Assembly (NCBI GenBank): GCA_013400115.1
Contig: VXBP01008268.1
Span: 87,050 to 151,049, forward strand
Reading direction: 5' to 3'
DNA length: 64,000 bases
From: Rhinopomastus cyanomelas
Taxonomy: Eukaryota; Chordata; Aves; Bucerotiformes; Rhinopomastidae
The position numbers were made by a program, and so were the translations under genes. Positions 47,187 to 60,549 of the stretch are shown here, one piece after another (position 1 is the first letter of the stretch; the number at the start of each line of letters is the position of its first letter). The notes under the pieces are model-generated. The model had not been told where the DNA came from, ran no database searches, and saw only the letters and a list, made by a program, of their open reading frames with translations.

Positions 47187-50100
47187 ATATGGCTTAGAAG
47201 CCAGTGAGCAAATGGACTGCAGACCTGGTTCCTGTAAGGGCTAAGGAAGATGTGTGCCAACAATTGCATCAGTGGGTAGGATGCTGAAGCCATAAAACCT
47301 GGCAGAGGCTTTGCCGTTCAATACAAGGGTGGGAAAGTTATCTTGGCTTCTGGTGGTGAGAGGAGGCCTGTTGGTTCAAACCTCCAGAGGTGCCGGTCTG
47401 CAGTCCTCCTGGTGGGTGGGGGCTGCCTGTAACAGCAGAGAGGGATGTGGTCAGGTAGGTTCACTGCAAGGGCCAATCTCTCCTGGGGGCCTTTTCCAGT
47501 GGCAGGGGAGGTCACTTGATAAGCATCAGGAAGATCTGACGTGAGATTGGCTTGATTTATGCAATCCATAATTAATGGCTCATTGGCAGCTGCACTGCCA
47601 GGTTAAACCTTGCCCTTCCAGGGAAGGATGGATGGAGCCTGCTGCATTTGGTTTGGTTGGCACAAATCACACATTAGCTCTTTATCTCATCAAACTCAAA
47701 CATGAAAATTGATGACTCGGGCAAACTCCACCCTGGGAGCTCTTTCCAGAACAGTAATGTCAGCCAGGGTGTGGGCCTTGGGGTTTTTGGTGGCATTTTC
47801 ACACAGACTAACAGCTTTGACAGATGACCTTATTGTAGATGCTCAAGCCTTTCTTTAGGGACCCTCTTCATTTCACTCCTTCAGCAGGATTTATGTCCTT
47901 CAGCATCTCCTGCTCCTCACCCCAGCAGTTAAGTCCCTTTGCAAGGTTGGCTGGTGCTGCAGGAGCAGCTAAGGGGCAAAGAGGGGCTTTGGGAGCAAAT
48001 GTCTCCCAGTTGTGTGGTGGCTGCCTGGAGCAGCTTGTGTTTGTGCCTTAAGTGGTAGCAGCTGTCGACTTCGCAAACGCATGAGCTAAACTGGCATGGG
48101 AGACTTTGCCACAAGAGGAAAGTCTGGTTTAGTGTGCTGAGCTGGTACAAACCATAGGGAGGACTAAGCAAGCTCCTTCTGGAGAAAATGTCAGCCTAAG
48201 CTCATCGCAGTGGTCCTGCTGTGCTGGTGATGCTCTGTAGTCACCTGTGATGGGGTGAGCAGATGCTGCTGCCCTGGGCTGTGCTGCCATTCCCTTGCAA
48301 AGGTGGAGAGACCTGGGAAAGAGGTGGAAGCCCCCTCCTCCCCTTCACATCTATTAAATCAGTCAAGCCACTCTCCTTAGGAAGTTGTTCCTGTTTGCTT
48401 GCTGTGCAAAGGTGCTGCTACTGGTGAGTGTTAGAAGCTCAGTGACTGGGGACCTGGTGGGGTTTGGAGGATGGTGGGTAAGCTGCTTGGGGTGAGAGAA
48501 TCTGCTGGTTTTCAGAGGAGCATTTATAGCTGTAATTTAACAGAGGTAACCAAGTCTACTTAGCCAGAATGCAGCCAGCCTGGGGCAGGAGCCCTGGGGC
48601 TGCCTTCTTGGACAGTGCTGGCTTTCAAAGCTGCTGCGTAATCCATGTGAAAGTTGCCTTCGTGCTGAGGGCTGTGGGCGAGACTGGCACCTTGTAACAG
48701 CTTTTCCTTGCCTGGGGGCTTGTTTCCCCCAAAGCTGTGAGATGGAAAAGAAAATCTGGGCAGATAAAACAAAGTGCCCAGCTCCTTGTTTATTTGTTCT
48801 TTGAACTTGTGACTTGTCAAGTGTAGAAAAAAGCGAGAGTTTTATCCAGTGCTGCCAGTGTGGAGCAGCTGTTACTGCCTTACTATCCCTTACCCTGCAG
48901 TCCTGGGAAGAGGCAGGAGCCGAGAATAGAGGTCTGTGGTCCTCTCTCACCTGGGTTAGGGCTGCAGAGAACAATGTGGGTGAGAGCAGTTGTTGTTGTG
49001 AGGGAGCAGCCTCCCTTTGCTGGCCCTGTGGAAGTTACAGAACGCCAAACCGCTCATTGGGTACAAAGCTGACTTCAGAGGCTTGGGGACCTACAGCCAT
49101 AGCTGGAAAAAGGAGAGCAGGATTGCTGAGCATTTGCTCCCTTCCATACACTGTTGGGGATACCCAGCAGCTCTACTGGAAGCACATTCTTTTGCTCTCT
49201 GTAAAGCATTTTCAGCCAGCACCAAACATGTGTTCCCTCTGTTCCTCCTGAGAAACCAGTGGTGGGCTGCAATGCAGATTAAAAGGATGGTGCTTGCTGT
49301 CCTGTACCTTGGGAGGTCTCTCCACATCTCCATCAAGTACAAAACTGTATGGGGTGGGGGAAAGCTGTGGAATGTCTTGGACTGACCTGGAAACTGCCTA
49401 ATGAGAAACCAGTGATCAGCCCCTAAGTGAAAGAGGTCTCTGTGAGACTGGTGGAAGCTCAGGAAAACTTGCAGGCAGAGGGATGTTTTCAGCTCGAGCC
49501 CTGGTTGCTCCCCATGGCCACAGGGCTGGTCATCTCTTAGGGAGCCTCTGCTGTGTCAGGTCCCTTGGGCTTGCTTGGCTCTGCAGTAGGCAGTGGGGAG
49601 GCTCTGCAGCGTGTCTCTGCACATTGTACCCTCTCAATGACCACAAAAGCAGTTCTCAGACAGCCCTTACCCCTATGGCAGCAGCTACTAGTACTTACAT
49701 GCATGCATCTTGCTTTGCCCTGCAGCAGTAGGGGAAGCTGAGAGCAGGATGCAGAGCCCTGGCTGGTCCAGGGCAGACTTAATTCTACACTGTGCAGAGA
49801 CGCAGTGCCCTTGGCAGGGCAAGAGGTGGCAAACTGAAAATCAGTGACTACCTGAGGGAGGACTTGCATGAGGAGCTGCTGCTCTGCCCACAGTGGGCTT
49901 CCTCTCCACAGCAGATACTTGTGAGACGGGGAGCTGAGAAAAGCTCTTCTCAGCTCTGGTTTTGAGTTGGTGGCTGAGTCTTGGTTAGCCTGTTGAGTGA
50001 ATGAGGTAGATGCCATGCAGCCAAAGGTTTTGTCAGCCCTTCCTTTCTGCCTGCAAAGTTTCTGTCTTTGGGCTCTTTAGACAGCTCTGTGCATTGCACA

Positions 50101-53100
50101 AGCTGTGGAGTGGAGCTGCTCTGGTGCAGGATGGTCCCTTCCAGCCCAGGTGATTTGAGCAGCTCTGCTTTTTGTCCTGAAACCTGTCTCTGGAAGTGGC
50201 TTATCCTTTCCCTGCTCTGACCCCATGCAGCTCACTGGGCAGCATTCTGTGAACATCGTCGGATGTCTGAGAAAGCTGAAGTGTCAGATTGACCTTTTGA
50301 GGTTTCTCTTTTCTTGAGGAAGGAGGTTTCTGCACAATTCATGCCATGAATCAGTTCAAGGGGATGCATTTTTCTGCACCAGCTAAATAAAAGATCATTA
50401 AACCTAACAAATGCTTCCCAGCTCTCCGGAGCTTTCACACAGTGTCTAGATATAAATATGATCTGTTCTTGTAACAACATAAACAGTGTGCTACTCAAAC
50501 ACAGGAAAGGCACCTCTGCTTTTCAGTTTTAAGCTGCCCAAGACATATATACACACATTCCTAATATGTTTACTTAATCAGGAAGCAGACGAATGGTGTA
50601 AGATAATGTTTCAGCCTATTGTGAGTTATGTGCTTCACAAGGATTGTTTCCTCTATGTAGTAATTTTTCAAATGTGGGGAGAAAAAACTAAAAATTCTTG
50701 TCAGTTCCTTAATTGTAGGAAAGATTTGCAGGAATTTCCACTGCATTTCCCTCTCAGAGTGACATTTGAGACCACTGATAAGGAGAAAAGGAGATTAAAG
50801 TCCTAATTATTTTCATACACTGTGGAGACAAATTCCTCTGGCTATCACCATGTGCCCAGCACACTGGCTTAATGCTGATTCCCCTGCTGGTGGGGCGATC
50901 TGTTGGGTGATAGGAGTTTGGAGAAGGTGTGGGTCACTTTAAGCGAGGAAGATGCTTAATTTGTAGTGAAATCTCATTCTGGGTTTGGTCACACCCTGTG
51001 CTTATGCTGGGATTCTTCCCCTCTCCACTAAAATATCTTTTGGCTGACATCACCAGCAAAATGGGATTTCAGAGGGAGTTTTAAATAATACAGGGCTTGA
51101 GGGCTGGCAGCTGATGAATCCTCAGCTTTGGCAGGGTGACCAGTGGTCTGCAGGCACAGCCTGGGAAGATCAGCAGAAACCATTTGATAGGCTATGACAA
51201 GGGTTGGGTGAAGCTGCTCCATCTGCAAAAGCCACCCCAGATTGGGCAGATGCCCTCTTCTATTCAAGATGACTTTGGGTGCTTGTCCCTGGCCATGGGG
51301 ACAAGGCTCCACGGCCACATCCTTCCCATGGCTATGAAACAAGGTTTAGGGCAATCCTCCTCCCCTTCACCCTACAGAACTGCTTGTGTTGGGTGTTTCA
51401 TAGGGTGCAAACCTCCAGATTTCCTAGGAGCCTGCTGCATTCCAGCCCTGGGCATGGTCCCTTGCCCTTGCCCCAGCCCAGCCTACAGTAAGGGCCAAGA
51501 TGAGAACTTCATGCCATGAAGGAAGATGCATGGATTGGCTGACAGACAGCTTGTTGGAGCCACATTCTGCCTTTGGCCATGCTTGAGCACCAATGGTGAA
51601 ATTTATCTCTTTCTCCAGGTTGGCCAGGACAATTCTTTGGCCCCTTGTGCACTGCAAGTGCTGCCCTGGAAGAAGCAGTGGGGGAACCCTGCAGTTCACT
51701 GGGAGCAGGGGGCAGAAAGAAGTGTTTAACTTGCAAGATGCTTAGATGGGCTACAAACAGCTTGGTGGGTGGATATTTTCGTCCCTCATTGCCCAGTATG
51801 TGTCTCACCCACTGCCATGGGAACCCCGAGGGACCATCATCTGCACCCGTGGCAATGGCTCCTTGGATGTCATTCCTCCTCAACCACTGATGCCCAGTGA
51901 GCGGGGCTACTGCTGTGGCTGAAGACTGCAATGATGGTAAAGGGATCAAGATTAGGACTTCTGGTGTCAGAAGTAAATTAATACTGGGTGAACAATGAGG
52001 ATCTGATGGTGGTTTCCCCAGCCTAGCATCCTGTCCTAAGTCAATGGGGACACTCAAAGCCTGAGGAGCAGCTTTGTGGGGTGTCCTAAATCTGATGGAC
52101 AACCCTCTGATAGCCAGATAAAAGGCAAGGATGTATAAGGAAATAATTGTGATGGGACTGGAGTCTAATAAAAAAGGGGGCTCTTGGTTACAAGTGAGAA
52201 GTAAAACACAGCCTGAGAAAAGGCAACTGGGAGCAAACAAATGGGATGAACTCTGACCTTTGGGAAAGGGAGGTGATGGCCAGCTCTGTCCTCTGGGACT
52301 ATCCTGGAGACTAGGCAGGACTGAATGCAACTGACTGCTTACTCCTTTGGAGTGGGATCCTCCATCAGCAGTTTGTGGGGGGCCTGCTCAGACCCTCCTC
52401 TGGTAAGCAGGGAAATGAGGTCCTTCGAGCAAGGTCCATGGGATGCAGATGCTGTGACTGCATTGATGGGACTAGGTGAAATGCTCCAAATGACTGAAGT
52501 TTCTTGTCCAGCTCTGTGGGTAGCTGTCCTTTGAGAGTGCTCCCCTGAGGGTGTGTGGGCCCCTCAGTGCAGGGACAGCCAAGCTGCCCTTGAAAGTGCT
52601 GACCCCAGACTGAGGCACTTAGTCAAAATCCCCAGGCCTCTCCTCCCATCCAGACACCACCCCAATTTAGAATGCTGTATCTAGTCCCTGGCTCACCACT
52701 GCTCTGGGTGTAAATTTGGACAGCATCATTTTCCCACCCCTTGATATGGTGTAAACACAGCAGTGGGTGCAGTGACCCCAGCTCTACTGCTGTGAGTCAC
52801 TGTGGGGTCTGCGCAGAGCTCCACCAGTGAGTAGGGTCTATGGGGGGTGGGGGATGTCTGGTGATGGTGAGACCTGCATCTGGAGATGTTGTGCTCCCGT
52901 GAGTGCTGACCCTGCCCAGGGCTGAGACTGCTGGCAGGAGCCGAGTGACTGACACCGGGTGCAGCAACTGCACAACCGCTCTCATTAGGGCTGTTTGTTT
53001 TTTGCAGTGAACTGTGTGTCACACTGAAAGCTGATATGGCACTGAGAAAAGTGTCCTTTCTCCCCTCCTTCCCATCCCTGGAAGTGGAGCAGCAGTGTAT

Positions 53101-54389
53101 ATTTACTTGTAAAGAGATACGGGTGACTTGGTGAAATAATAAAGGAGCTGTTACAGAAGCAGAATCTCCCAGCATAAGCAGAGGTTTTATTCTTTTCATC
53201 ACTTTCTGCTTTCACTAAGCACAAATATAAGCCCAGCAGCAAGGGATGGTGCCCAAAGGGGCTTGTGGCTGAGACAAGGTGGTGGAGCAGAGTCTGGCCA
53301 TGCTGGTGCATGGACAAGTCACCTCAATCACTGGGTTGATAACTGAAACCCTTGTTATCTCATTGAAATCACCAGTGAACAGACAGACTCAGACCTGGTT
53401 TGGAAAAGCACCCAAATGTCCTGATCATTACAGGAACATGATGGCTGGTGAAAGAAGATTTGTAGAAAATCGGCTACAAGTCTCTGAAGCTTTCTGATGC
53501 CTCGTGCTGCTCCTCTGACTGATGCTAGGGGAGGGCAGTGGTTGTGTCATGGGAAAACAGTGACAACTCTGTTTGCATTTCCTTCTTTATAAATGCACTC
53601 GGCTGGAGCTTTATGCGAAGACTTGTACTCAACTTGAAGTGTGACAACAGTACCAGAGCAAGCTGAGAACAAGATAAAATTAAATGTGAGCGACCTACAG
53701 CCAGCTGAAATGACTTTGAGCAGCACTTTTCTTAAGCAGTAGGTGTGTCCAGTACCCTGGCAGGGTTAGGCAGGGCACTGTGTGTCCCTCTGTAGCTATT
53801 TCTTGTTTTTACTCTGTTCTTGTGCCCAGACCCATGGATTTAAATGCCCTGTGTACGCAGTCAGTGGCAAAGCTCAAAGGGAACACTGAGCATTTATCCT
53901 CTGATCTTGTTTTGCTTTAGTCTAACTCACTCTAAAAGGCTCTTTGGGTTGAGTTTCCCCCTCTGTGCCCTACCTACCCTCTCCTGTGCTCTTTCTGTCT
54001 GCTGTCGCTCAGAGGTGCCGCCAGTGCTATCTGGGGAGGGAGCTGGAGTCCCTGGGCTGATAAATGAGCTTGTGTTTGCTCAGTGTCAAGCATCGCTGTA
54101 CTGTTGTTCTTGGCTTGACAGTTCCTTGCTGCTTTCCAATGTGAGTCGAAGCCCTGGTTCCTGGGTTTCAGCAGCAGCCTGCCCATGCCCAGAGCCAGTG
54201 TATGGCAGCCAGATGGGAACCTTGTCCCTGATCGGAACTCTGCAATGTGTGTGTTTGGTGTTTATCTTCTTATTGCAGCTCTCAAAGTAAGGAGGACACA
54301 CGTGTGTAGTGAGATGACTCAGTTATGTGATCTTGGCTCTGCTCTGGGCATCCTGCATGGGTGTGCAGGAGGTGTAAGGCAAGGTGAAG
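47187..54389. other. Intergenic, no gene recognised; longest CR1-free stretch after the cluster
   Basis: Seven kilobases without an element I can identify. It contains the longest non-CR1 open frame of the window (- strand, 51509-52330, 273 codons), which has no recognised domain and alternates proline/serine-rich and hydrophobic segments. I do not annotate it as a gene. Confidence 0.45.
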
Positions 54390-54610
54390 ATTCACAGGTT
54401 GGAAGGGATCTCAAGGATCATCTAGTCCAGCCTATCCAGCTAAAAATATAGTTGAAATTAGCTGTCCCAGCAACTTGTAAAGAGGGGTCTTCAGACTGTC
54501 TAAAGTAGGGCAATTGACCCCTTTCCTTGGGAGACTATTCCAATGGTTAATTGTGAAGATGATAACCCTGCTCCAGTGTGTAAGAGCCATTCAACAGTGA
54601 AAGGATTCTC
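54390..54610 (-). mobile_element. Older CR1 LINE fragment (antisense)
   Basis: ATTCACAGGTTGGAAGGGAT, GATCATCTAGTCCAGCCTAT and TTGGGAGACTATTCCAATGG follow the antisense CR1 order. The shared wording with the 28038 and 59041 copies (AGACTATTCCA-type and GTTAATTGTGAAGAT) suggests the same old group. Confidence 0.85.
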
Positions 54611-57600
54611 TCACAGCAGTGCTAGAACCAGTGCAAGACTGTGTTTTTCTTCATTTCCTTATTTGTTTTTCCCCTGAAAGCTGTATATTTTCTCTGTGGG
54701 TGTAAGAGCACAGAGAGCTCACTGAAAATCAGACTGCAGCTCTCAAAACAAGCCATAAATCCACACCTTGATGTGGAGTCCATAATTCAGTTGTGTCAGC
54801 TGGATTTTCAATATGTTTTGAACCCTGGTAAAGGAACAAATTGTAGGAAAAATACGCTGGCCTCAGTGGGAGACACCTGCCAGCCACAGGCAGTGTAGAG
54901 CAGTGTGCAGCACAGCCAAGCTCTGCTTGAGTAAGGAAAACCACTTGATTTCTAGTCAAAATCAGCATCTAAATATACCCTTGGTATCATTCTCCTACTG
55001 GCTTTTACAGATGTAGGAAGGAGCAGCCAAATGAGAGAAACATCAGGAGGAAGGAAAAAAAAACCCACTTGGCTTTGGGCGGGTAGAGGAAAACTTTGGA
55101 AGAAGACAGGGCTGTGCTGCTGCAGTGGCTGATCCAGCCTTGAGGAGGATTATGGGTTGAGTCTGGCACCTGGATGCTAAAGTGCTGGATTTTTCTGTGG
55201 AAACAGTTACTGCTGACTGTCCCATTCACAGCCTATTTTATTCATTCATTAGTTCCAGGTGAACCCAGGATTTTCCATAACAGCTGGCCAGAATGAGTTT
55301 TCTGGAGGTTGATCCAGACGATTCAGTGTGAAGGCAACTGGATTTTGCCCCAGTTGAAAACTAATGGCATCACACTGGTGGAGCAAACCTGCAAAAGTCA
55401 CAGGTATCAGCAGTCCCAGCCAGTTTCATTAAACCACCTCTGCTCAGATAAATACCCCACATTATTGGCATTTTAGAGGAGCTCAAATACCAAACATGTG
55501 ATAGATCTCTGGAAAATAAATTTAGCTTCCACAGTGAAGTAACCATGGGGTGTAGGTCACACATGAGTTTTAGGTTTTTTTGAAGGACTTTATTTTTAAG
55601 GGCTTTTTGTTCTTGAACTGTGCCTGTCCTGTACTAACTACAGCAAAGCCCTGGAGTGACCCTGTACCTGCTGACAGCTGTTTATCTTGGGTGATCTGTG
55701 GGTCAAAGCCAAACACCAGCCTTTCACACAGGTTCCTCAGGTTAACTCTATGTTTGTGCCAGAAAGGTGGATTTAGTTGTTTGATTTCGTTTGGGCTTCT
55801 AGTAGGGGCAGAGATGAAAGTAGAACCACACCCGCTGTGGGGTCATCCCTGATTAAACCAATAGAGCTACAACAAAGCTGTATTGGACTTTGTATGTAAA
55901 CAGGTACTTTTAGGTTTTAGTGCTAGATGGTACAGGGATGGAGTGAAATGTGTGCACAACATCACTAAATTACTACACGTAACATTCTCTGGCTAGTGAG
56001 CAATCCCCACTGCCGCTGCTGCGCTGCTGTCACTGGTTGCTGCGCATATAAGGACATAAGTAAAAGCTACACTCATGACAAATTCCACCCAGGAGGCAGT
56101 GAGAGCAGAGCCTGCCAACCGGGAGGATGAGGTCACTGCAGGGTTCTTTACATTCCGTCTTTTACACAGGCTGCCTGCGCAGAGAGCAAAACTATACGGT
56201 AACAAATGGGAAGCTCTAAATGGTACTGGGTCTGGTGGTTTTTCTGCCCAACTCCCTCCCCACCAGAATATGGAAAGAATGAACTGTTAAAATATACTCT
56301 TTCGTGATGAGACTAGACAAACCCTACAGACAGCTCTGCTCATTGAGAAGTGTGTAACAGGGGACTGCAAAGGCTCTGGCTCCAGCCCATCAGTACTCCC
56401 AGTAGCATCCATACTGTAGGCCATGTGATGGGGTTGGCTTGTGAGCTGCTCTGAAGCTCTGCCATCCATGCTGCGGCTTATTAGCCATAAATAAAAGTAA
56501 TTCTATAAGTACTGGAACTTCTGGAGCTCAGTTTGCTGTTGATTAGTATCTGGTGGCTCATTCAAGTTTTATTAATTGCATTAAAACTGCAGCATGATCT
56601 CCGTCCTTCTTAGATGCTGGTAATGAGAAATGTTGCCAGAGTGGGTTCCTCAGGGTAAGACAAGCCTGAAGGGAACCTACCCTATGTTGTGGGGCCTCGA
56701 GGGATCTTCTGGGGTGCAAAGGATTGATATTTATACCACTGCCTTTCTTTCACGGGGAATGTTGTTTGAGCTCTTTTCCTTTTACTCACTTTCTGCTGCC
56801 AAACCTGTAACAACTCATGCCTGTTGTTGTCTCTGTCAAAAGGGGCTAAGGGGCTCAAATATTAGACACTGTGAAATATGTGTACTGTGTATCTCCATAC
56901 CCCTTGTTTTGCTTGAGAAGCAGGATAAAAGACCTTAGCAATGAAAGTGAAGCCTTGATTAATGAGAGAAGCCAAAGAGCCTTCGTTTTGCTCTGGGCTG
57001 TTTGGTGGGCAAAGGCTGTCTGTATCAGACAATTTCATTGTTTGCTGCTATTCATTCTTTCATTTCTACTATGGAAGGCTTCATAGCCTTTTTCCATAGA
57101 CAGCAGGACCAAAAGCAACTTTAAATCACCAGCCTGTGACCTTCTGTATGGCCCAGGCCACAGAATTTCAACCTTTATTGAGCCAAATAACTTGCATTTG
57201 ACACAAGCATGCCTTCCAAAAACTCATCCAGACCTGATTTAAAGGCAAGAGATGGTAACTGCCTTGGGAATTGCTAGAAAAATAAGGCTTCTGCAGCTGC
57301 CTTGGTGTTTAATGTTATTCCCTGTTAAAGGGGAGGGGAGGAAACAGCAATCTTAGCTTGTTTTAATGTCTTGGCAGCTCTAGTTTATGACCTCGTGCTG
57401 TTGGTATTATCCACCAGCATTTTCCTGACCAGCCCCTGCTCTGGATGTTTCTTATTGTGAGCCCTTGTGTGTTTTAGGAGATGCTGGGTATGTAAAAGCA
57501 TAGTGGGTCTGTATGGGTTTGCTGGTTCTGACTTCTTATAGTCACAAAGGGCACTGCAAGAGCCGTGTAAGGACCTCCATGCTGGGGCACTCACACCACC

Positions 57601-59040
57601 AGGAGGGTCCATGGTTTCATTCAGGAAAAAATAAGGTGCTGCCTTGCTTCTTGTCCTTGCAGAATTCTTATCTACTTAGATCTGAGCTGAGGTCATGACT
57701 TCTTTTAGGGAGGTTCCCTAAAAAACTGCCAGATGGCAATTGCATTCAGTTCCTCCAATCGGGCTGGTTTGGAAGCACTAACACAGGGTAATAACTGCAG
57801 TCTTGTCCTCTAAACCAGCCAAATCCAGAGCTGGGCTTTCTTCCTTCCTTGTCCAAATGTTTGAATAAATGAAGCCAAGTTTTCTGTTTTTTATGAAATA
57901 ATATTGCCTTGATTCATGTAGATGTTAAATAAACACGTAAAATAAATGGACTGGGAAGCAGCACTGAATGCAAACCTGAACTCCCATGGTCCTTGGCCTC
58001 CAGGATCTGGTGTCCTGACCTTCTCCAGGGTAGGGCAGGATGCCTTTGGTACTCTGTGTCTCTTGGATGGACAGGCTGCTGTCATTTTGCCACTTCAACG
58101 ATTTTATGGGAAAGGGGTTCAGGAAAAGCAGGACTAGACATCCTGCTTTAGAAAAGACATCCAAGGACTGGTTAGTTCCTGAAGCCAGAAGATCTAATGG
58201 CATTCTTGCTTTGGATCTCTAGACCTCAATATTCCTCTGGTAGAAATGCCTTTCTTACCATCCATCCTGCCTCCCTCACCGTGGCCTTTGCACTTACCAT
58301 GCATCTCTTCTGGAGCAGGTCTTGTCACAGTCCTCTGTGTTTGAGCACGGTGAGGTTTCACCTCTGTGTGTTCCGTCTGAGAGTCAGAGGGTGCAGGGAG
58401 CAACACTTTTGGGTTAGTGCAGCTGTTAAATGGACACAAGTTGGAAAAACCTCTTACCTCCACTCCAGACCTGCCATGGTGACCCAGAGCAAGGTCTGCC
58501 ATCTTGATTCTCACTTTTTTGTCTGCTGCTCAGCAGTCACATTCTCTGGGCTTCCCTCTGTGTGTTGGACTGCTTTCCAAGTAGGACACTTCATCCTGGA
58601 ATACGAAATTTTTAAATCTTTAAAACGTTCAGCACAGTTTTTTCTGGACTTACAAACAAACCCTGTAAAGATTGAAGAGCCTGAGCTGGCAGTGAAATAA
58701 ACAGCTCCATCTCCTTTCTGTGTTGGCCTGTTTCTTGCTCCTTCTTCTCGCATCCTTGCCTGCCCTCACTCAGGGTTGCTGCTTTTCTTCATGTGTTGCT
58801 GCTCTGCTTCCCCTCCTCCTTAGACTAAGCTTCATGTCTCCATGTGCTTCTCAAAGCTTCAGCCTCTGAGAAGTGAATAAGTCTATCACCCAATTGCTGT
58901 AGTGTTTAGTTACCTCTGACTTGATAGAGATGTCTGGAAACACAAGCAAAAGGGGTTCCAGCAGTTTTCCCTGTGCCTAAGTGTCTGAACCACACTGCTT
59001 GCTTCATGTTCCATCCTTTGCCACCCTCTCAATGTCTATC
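54611..59040. other. Intergenic, no gene recognised
   Basis: No supported exon. A segment at 56010-56060 combines GCCGCTGCTGCGCTGCTG with GCGCATATAAGGAC, which looks promoter-like, but no open or spliced structure starts downstream. Confidence 0.4.
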
Positions 59041-59375
59041 AGAGGTTTGAAGAGATCTCAAGGATTATCTAGTCCAACCTTTTAAGCTAAAGCAATGCAG
59101 TTTAAATGAGCTGGCCCAGCACCCTGAGCCTTAAAACTGTCTATAGTTGTGGAATCTACCACTTCCCCAGGAAGAATTCCAGTATCTGATTACTCTCATG
59201 GTGAAAATTTTCCTCTGGAGTCCAATTGGAACCTTCCCAGGAGCAAACTGTACCCATCACCCTTTGTCTTTTCTGTGAGGTTCCTTGTGAAAAGGAGTCT
59301 GCCTGTCTCTTATTTCCAGTGCAGTGCTGACCTGTGGTGAACACTCTTGTGATGATATTTGGGTCTAAGTCCTCC
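59041..59375 (-). mobile_element. Older CR1 LINE fragment (antisense)
   Basis: TCAAGGATTATCTAGTCCAA, GAGCTGGCCCAGCACCCTGA, CCTTAAAACTGTCTATAG and TTTTCCTCTGGAGTCCAATT align block for block with 28038-28390. The tail repeats are gone. It extends to about 59375 on the basis of GTTCCTTGTGAAAAGGAGTC and fading similarity beyond. Confidence 0.88.
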
Positions 59376-60483
59376 AAACCAGGAGAGGTGGCCGCAAAGC
59401 CGGGGGGAGCTGTGTGCACTTGCTGAGCGCTGCACTTCTGAAGGAAGACGGAGATAACTGCCATGATGTCATCCCAAGTGTACAGGAATCTCAAGATATC
59501 ATCCCTTCAGACTTAAATGGACTAGTATGCTTCAGATCTGATTAATGAGTAGCATGAAACGTGAGTTGTTTCGCCTCCACCTGTGCTGTTTGTGGATCGT
59601 GTTCTCTTGCAGCTGACTGTGCTGCAGGGGCTGGGCAAGCGCAGACACGCTGGATTTCATGACCTCACACAAACCAATTACTTCATTTACAAGCAGCATT
59701 ATGTTGTGCTGAGTCAAAAGCCAGTTTTACAGCATTTTAACACCAGGAGTTAATGTTTCTTTTCTTTCCCTTTCAAGAAAATAGCTGTCCTTCATCCTTT
59801 CCCTTCTTGTAACCTGCTAGATAAATGTGTTCTGGCTTTCCCCGTGTGCCTCAGTGAACTCCTCTGCAGGTTTAGGCTTGTGTATGATGAGAGAATTTGG
59901 GTTAGCTTTCTTTCCCATCAGCTTAGTAACAAACAGTGTGTGGAGCGTGTGTGTGTATGCAAGGATATATATATATATATTTAATTTTTTGTTTAAAGCT
60001 TATCTTTAATGAAAAGGTGGGATGCAGTCATGGGATAGCAAAACCTTGCATGCCCAATACTAATACCAGGAGAACCCAACTCTGAAGTACTTTTTCAAAG
60101 TCCTGGTTTGACTCTTCCTGAAGTACTTGAAAGTTTAGAGGATTGTCTAGAGTTTATCTGAACTTATTTGAAGATTTTGGTCTGGACTGAGATCTGGAAA
60201 CTTCACAAAATTGGAAAGAACTAGTATGAGGTTTCTGCTGCTCCCTCCTTGGTTTTGGAGACATGAAGAGATTGGCTTCTCTGCAGTATTATGGCCTCAG
60301 GTCCATGCCAAAGCCAACAAAATGCAGACATGTGCAGAAATGCTGAAGTAAAGTGCAGCAAAAATGTCAGCTTGATGGTTTTAAACCTCAGGAAAGGGAG
60401 AGAGCTGGCTTGACTTTGGCTGCTTCAGCTTTGGGCTGATGGCTTCAGCTGCTGGATTGAGGACCAGAGGGCCCAGGTGGATA
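59376..60483. other. Non-coding; possible 3' UTR side of the - strand candidate gene
   Basis: Includes a GT/AT microsatellite at 59947-59980. If the - strand gene at 60484-61053 is real, its 3' UTR would start at 60483 and run leftward. I did not find a confident poly(A) signal on the - strand here. Confidence 0.4.
59947..59980. repeat. (GT)n and (AT)n microsatellites
   Basis: A (GT)5 run, a short interruption (ATGCAAGG) and an (AT)8 run. Likely length-variable. Confidence 0.8.
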
Positions 60484-60549
60484 TTATGGTGTGGCTACTG
60501 TGAGTAATGGTGGGGCTTTCAAAGCTGTTTTGAGGATCTTGTCTTCTTC
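60484..60549 (-). CDS. Candidate last coding exon, unknown protein
   Basis: On the - strand, a TTATCCCTCCCTTGCAG acceptor (AG at 60551-60550) is followed by 21 open codons beginning EEDKILKTALKAPPLL and a TAA stop at 60486-60484. The acceptor has a long pyrimidine tract. Its phase (0) fits the donor at 60732, so the two segments join in frame. I do not recognise the product. Joining is a prediction; the short length gives little statistical weight by itself. Confidence 0.28.
   Translation of the reverse strand, partial: EEDKILKTALKAPPLLTVATP

Noticed and set aside
50125..50155. Possible CR1 3' end relic (GGATGGTCCCTTCCAGCCCA)
   Set aside because: Only about 20 bp resemble the CR1 tail region, too short to separate from chance.
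58197..58700. 167-codon + strand frame
   Set aside because: No family resemblance. Its last part (EIFKSLKRSAQFFLDL) looks protein-like, but nothing supports exon borders or a start.
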